DNA of 64,000 nucleotides, from the NCBI RefSeq assembly GCF_019399895.1, contig NC_091885.1, forward strand, positions 2,516,501 through 2,580,500. The letters are read 5' to 3'. Position 1 is the stretch's first letter. Every line of letters begins with the position of its first letter. A model generated the notes under the pieces. That model saw only the letters and a program-made list of their open reading frames with translations, searched no databases and was not told the origin of the DNA. The translations under genes and the position numbers were made by a program. The DNA is from Cardiocondyla obscurior. Taxonomy: Eukaryota > Arthropoda > Insecta > Hymenoptera > Formicidae. Positions 50,049 through 63,700 of this stretch are shown here, piece after piece.

Positions 50049-50175
50049 CCGTGGAGTTGCTTCGTTGATGCATGATGCTTTTCCGAGGTCTCCTTCTTTC
50101 AGAATATCGGACCTCCCGTCAGAGTCTAGCTAGCTTCCTCTCAGTCCATTTAAACTTGACCCTCGTGCTAGTTAC
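50049..50175 (-). other. Exon-like repeat core, copy D (127 nt, both splice sites intact)
   Basis: On the minus strand it is bounded by a strong acceptor (TTTTTGTTTGCAG) and a strong donor (GTAAGAAT). It contains the same core as repeat R (plus-strand GTTGCTTCG...GATGCATGATG). No frame is open throughout: the frame starting VTSTRVKFKWTERKL meets a TGA after 18 codons. It may be a spliced non-coding exon or a decayed transposon exon. Confidence 0.35.
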
Positions 50176-53100
50176 CTGCAAACAAAAAGCCGAGATAATT
50201 AATTAAAACTGCGCGAGTCCACGCAACACTTCTGAAACAAAAAGATTATTTCGCAGAGATGTACGCGTGAGGATATAACTTACTTTGCGGAAAAGAGACG
50301 TGATCACACGTGTTCTCCTCACACGTAAAATGGGGAGGGGAAGATAATTTTATACCGTGTCTCTTGATTACTCTAGGTATAATATTATGCGCGCTGATTA
50401 CGTAAGCTCTCACAATTTACATTATTCGTTGCGGCTGGGCGCTTAATGAAAATCGCGCGCCGAGAAACTGGCACGCGATTATAATCTTGACATTGATCGT
50501 AGATAACACCCAACACAAGTCTCTATCATCGATCATTAGTTTCTACCGAACGTCTACCTAGATTCTGACGCAGTCTTAAGAACATTCCGAACGGTGAAAA
50601 CCGACATCATCTTACCGTATGAAAGGCTGGCTCGTTTATTCGTCCATATAATGCGGAATGACGTGTGAAATAAAATTGTATGAACGAAGTCGCCAGCTTT
50701 AAGAGAGACTTTAATCCTTTACTTTTTGGCAGCACATATACGACTAATCCACGCATACGAAAATACAATAAGTTGCCTCGGCATAAAATATATCCTTTGA
50801 ATTCCGTAATTTTAAATTAAATATTAACTTGATTCAACAATATTATAAATTTTTAAGTACACCTTTCGCGCATAAATAATCAACTTACACGATTTATTTA
50901 ATTGATATAAAAAATAATCTTACACTTAAAAGAAATTGTCGCTTATTAGTCGCAATATTTACGCGCGCGCTCTTTACAAATCTCTCGAAAGAGGAATAAA
51001 AATCAGATTTGCGTGGGCCAATGTACTGTGCGGTATCGCGGCGATTACTTGTCGATTCCATTCCGCACGAACGAGAATCTTCATCGGTCATCGGCGATCC
51101 GGATGCTTGTCACGTGGCGGCGTTTTGCGTGTGTACCTCTATAAGAACCTCGCGAGAGCGGTCCACTGAATGGAAAATCCGGCAGGAGAATCGAGAGAGA
51201 TGGCAGATCTTGTTTAATGAGATACATGTGTTCAATAAAAGTTCTAAAATGAATGTTGCGCTACGCTATCCGTCGGGAAATAAAGCGAGCATCCGTTTGA
51301 CCTCGTATGGAACGACCTCGAGCGGAACGATCATTTTCTTACCTCAGAAAATCTCATCGGACCGAGAGGCCCTTGATCGACAATCGAGATTACGCTGTTC
51401 AATCGAACCCCCGTCCACATTCGCGTAATGTTGCTCAGCGGCGCGAATCGCATCTTGTTATTCGGCTTATTTGTATTTACGTGTCACAAGTAATCATCTA
51501 TCGTTACTTGAAATGCGAACGCGAATTGACGTGCGCGCGAACACATTGCGGAAACATTATATTGCGTGGAATCACGGAACCGCGTCGAACAAATTGTCTG
51601 GCATGATTTACCGTTGCGTTCGATGTATCGCGGCGAGTTATCGTATGTTAAGATTAGGTTGTCGCGGGTAATTCCATATTCAGAACTTCGGCCTGAAAGC
51701 TGGGGGCCCGTATGAAGGCAATGAATTATTGCGTATAGTTTATTTAACGCTAATTCGACGATATAGCGGGTCACGTAGGAACGGATCTTCTCTCTCTCGG
51801 CGCGTTTGCGAGGAGTTTCGACTTGCCATTCTTTCATCTATCATATTTCACCGTTCGTGGGAGGTTAAAAGGCCCTGATCTGTTTGAATAACGGATGAAG
51901 ACTGCGCGGATTAAGAAATATAAAAAAAATAAAAATACTCGCATCGATTCTCATCACGGATGAGAATTATGTTAAACGATAAATATTCGATCGTTTTGAA
52001 GACAATTGGCGGCGCTGTGATTTATTGTTTTCAAAAAAATTTCTTAATACTTTGTGAAATATCAAGTATGTGGGAAAAAATTAAGCGCATTCTGCTCGGT
52101 AGAATTGAATATTGCTTTATTTAATTCGCGTCACTTCGCCTTCGTTCGGAGATGCAAATTCTCGTCCCTTGATCCGCTTATACCGGTCGATATTACATTC
52201 AGGTCTATAGAAAGTCCATAACATACAGGTGATATGAGTGCGACGATAGCACGGAAAACGAGGGCGCCGGCAGCTATAAAATTATATAGCATCTTCTTTG
52301 TGCTTTCACGAATTCACGAACCATTTTTACGGCCGCCAAGAACTCCTCGTAAATCGGCGGTACCTATGTAATATTCCGCCGTAAAAGGGTAAGCGTAATA
52401 GGGAAAGAAAGGTTGTAAAAATTCTTTGGCAGCGGCGACTTTAGCGAATGTACCGATCGAAGTATTAGATTTGTCGATTAGCAGTTTTTTACGTATTTAA
52501 TTTATCTTAAAAAAAAAAAATATTTAAAAAAAATTAAACAAAAATAAAAATAAATAAAACACGATAAAATCGGGCCATTTATAATATTCTTTTTTTATGT
52601 TTGACTATAATTAAATAATTCCGTGGGTTGAGGAAAAAAAAAGGGAACAAAAATATCTTTACATCCGAAATCGACGTGAACGTGGTCCGATACAATTATG
52701 TTGTATAAAGCGATCAATTTGTGCCGTTTCTCCTTTTTTCTTTTTTTCATATAATTACACGAAATCCATCGGAAACCGGTGTATCAATTATACCGGCTGG
52801 CCGTTAATAACGACTCGGTCATAATGACAATGCTCTCTTTCCTTGCGCACACAACTGGTATTAATATGAATTAATAGCCGAGCGGCAATAAGCGTGAACC
52901 TGTAGAAAAGCCCGCGTGTATGGCAATGAGTCGTTTCGTAAGGTGCCGAGACGGTCTGCCGAGAGCTACTACTTTTTGTGTCAATTAATATTTCGTCACG
53001 GATCAGAGGCGGCTAAAAGCAGCGTCTAGAAACCCTTCGGGGCCTCACGGCCCATTCAACCGTACTTACTCGCCGTTTCTTTAAAGTACGGTACATCGGC

Positions 53101-55559
53101 ACCGCTCTGCTCGATTTTCTTCACCGTCCTGAGAACCGGCTTGCAGCAGCGCGATGAGTTTGATGAAAATGGTATTTCAATTTTTCCCCTCCCCGGGTGT
53201 ACTTTATCGTTCCGCGATAACGAAACTGCAGGAGTAGCTTACGCAAAATTACCACGTTGCGGCTGATGGTTGACGTTCTCGATGCAATATCGTCCCGGTA
53301 GCTCGGCGCCTCGTTCGAGAATAATTCATTAATTGTACTAACGAAGTGTCGCAGGAATTATGATTTTATGTTAATAATGTCGTTCAGTTTTTCCTCCCTT
53401 CTTACCCGCGCTCGCTTTTATCGTTCCGACTTAATTTCCCGGCCACTTACGTTCGCCTCGCTGCCGCCGTGCTCTGGTATGCGAGGCGTGGAAGACAAAA
53501 AGTGAGCCATCTAATTAGACGCGATAAAAGTGTTAACGACATTCCAGATGCGCGCTATTTCGATACAACCGACCGCGTCCTCGCGCGCGTACGCCAATTT
53601 ACGTATGACGCGTAATGCGACATTATTATTTACTCGCGACTGTGTGGAGTGGCCGAGGGTAGCGGCCCGATAGATTAGTAGATCGTCCGACGGGTGACTT
53701 TACTATTGAGGACGATATCCGGCTTAATGATCCGCGCGAGGGGAAAAAGAACCAAGGAAAAGCGCCGCGCATATCGTTGCGCCGGTGTGTAGATTGCTCG
53801 GTGTCAGGAATCCACAGATCTTAATCGATACGCGCGAGATAAGACGCGGAGAATGCTGCACATCCGCGTGCCCGGGATCCTGTTTCTTACGGCCCAAGGA
53901 TAATCTCCCAGGATTCGCTCGCGCGGGAAAATCGATGACGTCCGCATCGTCAGGCGGATGACTCAAAGTCATCAGTATTCCGTTTCCGTCGTCTTTTCTT
54001 CTCCCTGAAAAAAAAAAAAAATCCGCTCGCCGTTAGCACGCACTGTCCAATTGTAAACCGAGCAATAACTTTTTCCGACATCGACGTGAGTACAATTTTA
54101 AAAGAACCACGGTAAAAAAAAAAATATATTAAGTAGAAAATATTCTTGCCTCGTATGTTCACCTATAAAAAATTAATAACTTTATTATCACGGTAAATTA
54201 TTTTATCGCCGCTCGAGACTGCGGGAATACATTTTATCAATTCATAGAAATTTAAATTACCATCAGCGTAAACGGATGACATCGCGGAGCGTCTCGCTAA
54301 TTTTACATATGTTTTTTCGAGCTCCAGTTGGTTGGTCGCGTAAATTTACATTGCGCGTCCGCTTCTAATGGAACTGTCGATACGCTTCGCGCGCGCGGAC
54401 GATTATTCCCGTCGCCGGCCGGCAGAGTCAATAAAGTCAGAAGCAAATACACGCGCGGCTTAACAGATTTCAAGCGAGTAACCATGTTTCATTACACAAC
54501 CCGCGGCTCGTATTTCTCAGCCGGGAAAATAACGAGCTATGTGTTTCCACACTCTGATATGTCTCTAACGCACAGACATCCAAGGCCAGGGAATAGCCTT
54601 CCCGTGCTCAAGGATAACGTGAGATTCTATCATCCTTACGTGATTTTAACTTTTGCTATTGTTAGGATGTTAAATAGCTTTTTTTCGCAAATTGACCGCT
54701 TCACCGTTTTTATCTTTTTTTTTTTTTTTTTTTTATGAAAACAATGCACAGGCGGTGTACTCAAGATTTCGCGTTTTTTTTTTTTTTTCGCAATATGTAA
54801 AACTCGAGGAATATTCTTTATTTTAATTCTAATGGGCCCTAACTGTAGCTCTCGCGTGGATGACTTATTGTGAGAACGACAAATCTCGCTATCAAAGACC
54901 ATCATAAAACGTAACGGTGTGGCTGTAAATGATGCAATCGAGGACACGGTTTTAGCGGGAGCCTGTGAAACGCCTCTATGTTGACGGCCGCTTATTAATT
55001 ACTATAAAAAGTCATGTCAGACAAACGATTAAGCGCTCTGATAACTCTCGTAACTTAAGATGTTTGAAGCGTTAAAGCACTCAAACAATTTTTACAACGT
55101 CTAAAAATAAATAAAGCCCGTGCTCATCCGTTCTGATAAAGAAAGTTGTTATTCAATAAATATTTCAGTTTCTTGGACTGCAGTATAAGCGTATAAGTCT
55201 GGTGTATGACCTACGCTTGTGCAAAGATTGTCGTACGCGTACCGTTATTTGCTTCCTCCATAAATAATAATAATTTCCTGGGAAGTATAAGGCGAGAGCT
55301 AACAAAATAATCGCTCTCGAGAAGTGCACTTAATGTTTTATCTCGGAAACCCATAATTTATTTACGCCCAATAAATTTGATTAACAATCATCGGAATACA
55401 TCTTTCGCTAGGTTTTTTCTAGGGGTAATAAATAAAATTCAATAATCCAAACTAAATGCAACCGAATCGCATTATAATGATAACTCTTTTATTCCAAATT
55501 ACTTGGAAATAATTACGATTGATTACGCGACAAGACTACAAAGATCGACGGATGATACC
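50176..55559. other. Non-coding stretch, no supported gene
   Basis: Nothing coding recognised. AT-rich, A-rich DNA at 52490-52570; two poly-T runs close together at 54716-54734 and 54775-54788. Short open frames are compositional. Confidence 0.5.
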
Positions 55560-57700
55560 CCCGAGAGGAAAGAGACGCGTTAACGCGATCGAAAAGATGA
55601 GAAACGAGGGGTAAAGGAGGGGAGAAGAACGTAGAAGAAAAAAAAAAAAAAAGGAGTCGAAGAAGGATGAACTACCGAGGAGCTTCGAAGGATGGAAGCA
55701 AAAACAGAAACCAGTCTCACTGGCTCAAGGCTGCCTGCCCGAGAAGAGAGAGAGTACCTGGCCCCCGCTGGCTGCCGAGCTACCTGGATCGTCCAGAGTA
55801 CCTGTCTGCCTTTGCCTCCTCCCGATTCTCGCCTCTCTTTTCTTCCTCCCCGTCTTTCTTTTTCTACTTCCTCACATTTTTTTATCTTCCTCTTTCTTGC
55901 GCCTCTCCTCCTCTCGCGGATTTGTTCATCTTCTCCAAGGAGGCCTGCCGCGCGCACGCTCTCGCCGTTGCTACCTTTATCCTTGGCCCATGCACCAAAC
56001 TGATACGTTTGGAGAGTCGTTTCACGCAAATTCGCCCGAGAACGCCTTCTCCGTCGTGCGGCGAGGCAGTGCGCTAGTGCCGAACTCGTTTCCCCGTCAA
56101 AACCGTGACGCGTCGTCCGACCGGTCGAAAGCAACGCGTTCGCGAGTATCGTCCCTTCTTTGATCCCTCGGACTTGGCGAAAGGACGAGGAGAAGAGAGA
56201 CCCGTTCGATTCTTTCCGCGTAATTATACGCGCTCCTATCCTCGATGCGGCGAGCCGAGGGTCACGACGAACGGCTTCGCTCCGTCGAGGTGGTCCGACG
56301 TTGGTTCTCGTTTTGTTCGATAGTTCGAGGATCCGTTCGGGGATTAATTAAGGACGAGATAAAGACGAGAGCAGCCTCGTCTACTGCATCTGTACCGGTA
56401 TCTATATGCTTATCGAAAGGAAGGATGAAAATTAATCGAATCTGGAGGCGAGTTTTACCCTCGATTTATTTAAACGAATAAAAGATAATTGAGTGACAAA
56501 TTAATAAATTTATTATTATTCCAACAAGTGGCGTGCGTACGATGCACAAGCATCTATAAATACTTGAGCGATAAATATCAATAGTTGCTTCGGACGAGTG
56601 GTAGCGATGACACGAAGCATCTCCAGCGTGTCAATTTCAAGCGCGTGAGAGAACAGTACTAACGCAAGTTATCAGATTTGCCGGTGGCTTATCGGCGTAT
56701 GACGCACGGAGAGTGTAGGCAGTATGCAATAACAGATCGCGATAGTTTCGACGTGATCGCGATAGCACTGAGCACAAGTGACTGCGGGAGCGAGCGTGGA
56801 AATGCGCGAAGAGAATATTGGCCAGTCACCACTTATACAAGGTGATCGTCTCTCACAAAGGAGGCAGTTGTTGCGCACATTTGTGGAGATGTAATTATAA
56901 TAATAAATTTTGCTGTAACAATCGAGTTACGGTCGGAAAGCTTTTTTTTTTTTTATCTTGCAAGCTTCGAGTACCAAGGCGACTCGCGAAAAGGTCGTTA
57001 ACACTTTTCGACGACGCGCTGACTTTGTCACACCTGAATCGATCACCCAGTATAACAATTTCAACGTAGAAACACGTAGCGCGAAGGAGCACCGCGGTTG
57101 CGATCGAATCCAAGCAGCGGCCAGCCAGCTGTCCAGTCGCCAGTCGCGTTGTAATCGCAGAATAATTGAATCCGCGCGTTCACTACGCACATACATGTTA
57201 CTTTCATCATTGCGCTTATTTCATCATTCTCTCTCTCTTCACGTCTCCTTTGCCTTCCTTCTCTTTTCCCTTTCTATCTATCCTCCTCTGTATCTCCCTC
57301 TGCCTTGGACTTTTCATCCTTTTCTATCTCGCTTCGATCCTTTTTACATCTACCCGTCTCTTTCTCTCTCCGCATCCCGGGCTCTTTATTTATAAGCGCC
57401 TCCAGCTACCGGCGTAAATGCAAGCGAGGACTGCATTCATAAACCAGCTCTCTCGGACCGCTGCCGGGTTTCCTAGCTGCCGCTGCCCGTTGTCGCTACC
57501 GATGTCGGTGCCCTGGGTGCTGGCAGCCCAGCGCCGGCACCACAGCGCACGGTGCAATCGACCCCGTTTACATTGACTGCGGCGCGCGGCGAGCCCTCAG
57601 GGCACGCTACCTCGCTTACTCGAACTGAAACGATCGCCTTTTTGTCCACCCTCTCCTCGCTCCATTCCTCACGGCGAAACACTCAGAAGATTAATGGGTA
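55560..57700. other. Polypyrimidine-rich, GC-mixed region
   Basis: C+T-rich islands on the plus strand at about 55800-55925 and 57215-57375, with GC-rich DNA between and after. The longest frames (to 184 codons on the minus strand at 55580-56134) are low-complexity Arg/Lys/Glu or Ser-rich and are products of composition. It may contain a promoter or leader exon, but none can be placed. Confidence 0.35.
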
Positions 57701-60700
57701 ACCCGACGAATCTCCTTCTTTGCATGTCCCGGCGACGTTTCCGGTCCGTTAGCTCTTGCGGATTTTATCGCCGCTATTCGAATATAATTTTTCTTTTATA
57801 ACTTGTCACGCGCGCCCTCGCCGCCTCGTCGACACGTTCGTTTTTCTTTCAGTCCACTCGTCGCCTTTTTCGAGTGAATTATTCGACGCTATTAAGAGAC
57901 CGAAAAGAAATACGCCGAATGACGTCACGTCTCGTAAAGCTGAGCCGACAATACGGTGACTCCCCGTTCCCTCATTTAAGGAATCGGCCCGATTTATACC
58001 TGAACGAATCAAACGGATTAACGCCGACGCACTATATGCGACCTTTTAGATCCTAATTCACCGAATCGCTCCACGGGCATATGGTCCCGCAAAAAGTTAT
58101 CTGAAAACTGCCATCTTGCTTAAACGACACTATAAGCCTATTCGCCGGATTTTAGCTTGCTAATTAATAGCGGCATTACCATTTATACTGCATAGAATTA
58201 TTTTTCGGACTCCCCTTGGGGTTGCCGAGTTCATGATTAAACATGGGACCTACTGTTTAACGCCGGTTTCGAACGGCCACTTTTACTCTCCTTCTTTATT
58301 TTTCCTTAACTTCTTACCTATGGATTTCCGACAGCCATCATCCCGTTCCTCCTACTATATACTGTTCGTATGTTTCGGAGACGTTGCGTGTATGACTCTC
58401 TTTCGCAAGCAGCCGGTCGGAATTCGAACCACGCATCCATGCCTTATCAGCTTGGTGCTTACTGTTATAAAAGTTAATTATTTAAAATTAATTATTGTTT
58501 TTTGTAAAATGTTAACGCGATATTAATCGTAATCAAAGTCATATTTTTTTTTTTTTCACGTAAGAACCGATTTCGAAGATTAATAAGGAGCCATTCAATA
58601 ACGCGATAAAGCAGTTTCTTTCTTTGTATTTTTTTTCTTCCCCCCGTTTTTTTTTCTCAATTCTTCTTTCTTCTTGTTTCCTCGTCGCGCGGCTCTTTTC
58701 TCTTTCATTCCTTATCGATTTATTCCGGTGGTACATGCTGGACAGGTTAAAAAAAAGGCAGTTTATCGGATAAAAACCGGAAATTAAGTAACGTATAAAT
58801 ATAATCTATAAAATTAATGCCTTTTTCATATACGTATTTTTTTTTTTTATAGACAAGTCATGTTCTTGAACTCGTTATTAGTACGATAACTTTAAGATTG
58901 TCACTCGCACAGATAACGGTTACATTCTATTTTGTAATTGCAAAACCCGCGTGTGCGATTTATGAAACGTTTTTCATTTAACCGCCCGGGGACAAATAAA
59001 AATGAGAACATGTAAGCGCCGAGAAGCGTGCGATCCCGAAACAAATTGGTATTACGAGAAATTGTCCGGCGCGATGAATCCTGCTTGTTTCTACTCGGCG
59101 AATAACACACTTTGATCTACATTAATTAAGGCACCTGCAAGTGATGCGCGGCCAGCTGCGCCCGAGAAACGCGTATATTTTCTTACGTAAACCGGACCCG
59201 CTTGAATATCGCGTAATTTTCGGTCACGAATATATTCCCGCCGGCCTTCCGATTGGTTTCGAAAAGCAAAATTTGCGGAATCCACTTCTCTTTTTTTCGC
59301 AACGCGCCAGGATTACGCTTCGTTAACGCCGAGACTGCACGAAATGCACGAGATCGTTAATAAGCGAGCGCGCGCCGTCTAACTCGGCGGTGCCCTCGGA
59401 GTTTTCACCGCATAGGAGAAGGCCCGAGAGTCCATCGAGCAGTTTGAACGCTCAATTTCCTCGGCGGATAACGATCGGGCCCGGGCACGAGGGAGTCCAA
59501 GAACTCTGTTCGTAATTGACAGGTGACTCCTTCCATCGTCGACGTAGCGCGAGATAGCCCTTAAACTCGGAAACCCCTCGGTTCGGTTCCTAATAACTGT
59601 GGGAGCCTCCGCCACCTTCTCTTACTTCAACCAATCGCTCCCTTCCTTTTTTTTTTTTTTTTTTTCCTCTCGCCTTCCTCCTTTTTCTCGGGTCCTTTCA
59701 CTTTCGTTTGAGCTCTCCATTCTCCCTATGTTTTCTGATCTATCGCCGTTTCCCAATTGCCGTGTCTCTATCCCTCGTTTGTGCCTCTCAATGGTTAGTC
59801 CTTATAGCCACTAAACGGATTTCGATAAGTTTTCGTTAGACAGGTAGGAAAGACACCTGTTGATCCTACCTTAACACAGCCGAGTACGGTCTCTTATTTG
59901 AGAGGGTAGAGTGGTCCGTCTCGTTAAAAAGCCAACTTGCTCGCTTCCAATATATCACCACGGTGGCATTTACACGTCCGACACGACGAAAGGGTCCTCC
60001 AGAAAATCGGCATCTTTCGAAACTAATGGGATTTTAACTAACGATAAGTCAGAATAGAATAATGTCACCGTCGACAGTTTTATCTGCGATCGATTGATGG
60101 CGAGATAAACTTTTTTTTTTTTCTAGATGTTATGCTTACGAAGCGGAAAATTTCACTCTACATTTTTTTTTTATTTTTATTTAAAAAAGAAGAAAAATCA
60201 TATATTATTAGTCTTGTACCCGCCAGGATAGATAGCCGGCATTCGACTGCCGACGATAACGGCTGGTAGCCATGAAAGAAAAGTTACTTGTTATCCGTGT
60301 TACTGTAAAAATCGAGGGGCTTTCCAATCGAGCGAATTTACTTCGTCATGCGCCGTGCAGAGCGTCCCGAACTACGACGTTGCAAATAACAGGGCATTTC
60401 GCGATCGTCCGCTCGTCGTGTTGCAATCTCGTCGTTCATAAACAATACACGAGAAGGCGAATCTCCTTGAGATCGGCAATAAGTAATAGCCATGACGGGT
60501 GAGGCCGAGCCGAGAGCCCAGTGAGCAACATTCTTAAAGGGGTCAGCGCTGTGTCACGGGAAGAAAGAGTTCGCGATTCCACCGCAGGAAGTATATATAG
60601 AAGCTACGTATTCGCTTGATGAAGACTCGACTCTACAGTAGAAAATCGAGAAGCTCGCTTTGCAACAATTTGGTGGTAGTAATACGGCGGAAAAAGGTAG

Positions 60701-63700
60701 TAATCAGTTGGTTAGCGGCGATCTTCCCCGCCAGTAAAATGTTGCTTAGTAATTGTGCAATAAATTGTTGCTTAATTGAGCGCCATGCCGTCGCTGATTT
60801 ACATCGTGCTTTCACTTCTTTCATAAATCGCTCGGCGTACGTTGATAGCCAGTTTGTAGGAAAGTATCGCCCGAGACACTTGATTTTCCGCAATATCAAA
60901 CAAAAAGTCCGTCGTGGAATCTCACAAATGATTAAACCGGATCGAAGCTGTCTTATTGGAAGTATTTATTTCCCCGAACGTATAAAACTCGCATGCTGGA
61001 GCTTTTAGATTGCGCGTCTGGCGTATCGATAAATGACATTCTTTTCTAATCTCGTAGCTCGCGTGTAAATAAAACATTATTTCGAATAATTATTAGCCGC
61101 ATTCGACTTTACTCGAATTTTTACTTCGATCCCCGTGCGATTGTATAATTTAACGAGCACAATATGCATATCGAGAATGGGATTCGTGGGGAGAGGCCTG
61201 TTGGCGGTCCGGTGGCGTCGTGGTGCGCCCTGCGGACGCGCGCACACGAGACCCTTTATTCTTATCTCGAGCTTTTTTTTCACATTAATTAACTCGGCCG
61301 GAGCTTATCGTGCGGGCTTCACTGGCCCAACGTTAAACCGACCGGAGGCCTAAAACGCACACACATGCGCAACGCGGAGTCCCCGCGGCACGCGGCTTCA
61401 TCGTGTGCGTGCCGCGACTTGCCGGTGCAGAAAATTGAACGATCACCCTCTGCGCGCTCCGTTCGTCTCATCGGCGTCATTCGATTATTACACGCCCAAA
61501 TATCAGTGCCCGCCTCCTCTTAAGACTGCAATAAAAAGCAGCGATTTGTGATGCACCCGCCGAGAACCGGCGAGACTCACTTTCGCGATCCTGTTCCGAC
61601 GCCAAAAACTCTCACGGAACCGTAATTATAATTTTTTCTGGTCTCGGCCAGCCCAAAAACCGGATTGTAGTCGAATATTAATTATCCCGCTAATAACATA
61701 TAACCTCGTTACGACCGAGGCGCGTGGAAAAAGGGACGATAACAAAAATAATCGCTGCAAACGGCCTTACATAATCTATATCGGAACGCAATCGTGAATA
61801 GAATCGCGGCTAATTGACAGAGTGTACACAACTCGTAATGGGAAAAAGTTGATTCCTCGCATATGGGGTGTCATATTTTTTTTTTATTCCCCGGACTGAC
61901 CGACAACTCACGTCCGTCTGTAAATTAGATACGCGTTGATTTTTCTCACTTTATACTGGCGCGCGGTCGATCTGCTAGCGAAACAGCGCGTTTAGTAAGA
62001 ACGATAAATCTCTTTTATCCCTCTATACGATTATATATCTTCGTCTTCGTATCGGGCGCTCGTCCAATCGTTATTGACAGCGTCACTGAATTAACGGTAC
62101 GGCGCATCCTTACATTTTTCCTTCGTGTTCGCTAATACATCTTCTGAAAGAACGAATTAGAGGCGCCGCATCGTACGTCATAAAATACATACGTCAGGCG
62201 TCAGGTAGATATTTATTTGTACGAGATATATTTCATTCGACGAATCAAATTACCAAATAAAATTACTCGAAAGAAGGGAATTATCTTAACTTTTTTATTT
62301 GATTTAATTTTTTAACGTTTATTGTGAAAAGAAATAATTTACAATATTGATTTTCGAATAATTATACAAAATCACTGTATCGGGGTACATGTTTAATTGC
62401 ATCGCTCGTTGAATACTCTTACTTTTATTCGTGAAATCCAAGTGTTCGATCTTTGCGAGCGTCACGGAATTATTTAATATGCTTCGAACGAATCGTGAGC
62501 AGAGAAAGTCTTATTTTATTTACGCGCTCGTCGAAGCGCCGCTAATTACGCGCGCTCGTCGTAAAATTTGCATATCATTGGTTCGCTGATTCGCTCGGCG
62601 AGTATTCGCACAATTTCGCATACAATGAAAAGAAACTACGTGTCATTCAAGGCTCATGGAACAAGTATGTAACGGGCATACTTGCTTTCAGCAACAATTA
62701 GCGAGATGTCAAAAGGACACCTGACGGGCCCGGGTATTCGCGGGATAACGGAACCGGAGAAACCAAGCTATCCCGGAGTTCACGACACGCCTGCGAATCT
62801 GTCCAGCCACGTATCCGTACCTTGTGAAATTTTAGTAAAATCTTAAAGTGGCATTTAGTTTTTCGTGTTGCAAATAATCATAATAGCGAATAATTAAATG
62901 ACGAGAAATGACCGCCGTTGAATTTCTGCCCTATATACATACGGTATAATATACCGTTCCTCGTGTATTCGCGTGTTCGAAGTACCATGCGAACCGAGAA
63001 GTCGAGTCGAGTTAAATAGCTATAAATTATTGCCGCAATAAGAAACCTCTTCGTCGATCTCCTTTCAGGAATTACATAGCAAACGATGTATGTCACTTAC
63101 AAGACGCCGACGTCTGTGGTAATGTGGAAAATTACGAGCGCGAATTAACGTACGGCATTACGGTATTTCCTGAAAATTAAGTTATCTGTGTATGCAAACG
63201 ATGACGCTCGTCAATATTATCGCGATAATAAATTTGCAGACAGCTTTTCAATTTTGTGCATTCGCGTTATCGGATATATTTAATTAAAATAAGATCGTGT
63301 TTAATTTAAAATTAAAATAATTAAATTTATAAACGAAGTAATATATTAATTTCAAAGAGTGCAAAATTAGAAATGCACGAGAAGAAAAAATTGAGTACAA
63401 GTAATCCTCGAAATAAAATTTTTGCTCGCGCCAGTTTTGATTAGCGAAAGTCATTAGAATTGCGGTGGGCCTCTCTTGGACCGAAAGAACCTGTAACATA
63501 CGGCGAGCAACACAGCGGGGCTTATATCTATTCTCTCTTTCTGTTCTTCTGGCGGCAGTCTCTTGAATCCGACGAGTCCGGTAGTAGCGCGGCAGTATGG
63601 TGTACCGTGGTCCACATGGGCAGATGGACGAACGGGCGAACGTCAGTAGTGGGATGCTGCGCGGTCTCTTTTTCTCTCTTGTTCGCGGCACTCTATTCTC

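Noticed and set aside
50728..50741. GGCAGCACATATAC, as in the 5' part of U6 snRNA
   Set aside because: Only 14 bases match; the rest of U6 (the ACAGAGA region and 3' parts) is absent, so it is chance or a tiny fragment.
55580..56134. 184-codon minus-strand frame rich in Arg, Glu and Ser
   Set aside because: Low-complexity product of a polypyrimidine island; no domain and no splice or start support.
58411..58440. Minus-strand GGTTCGAATTCC resembling a tRNA B box
   Set aside because: No pairing T stem, no A box at the right distance and no acceptor stem.
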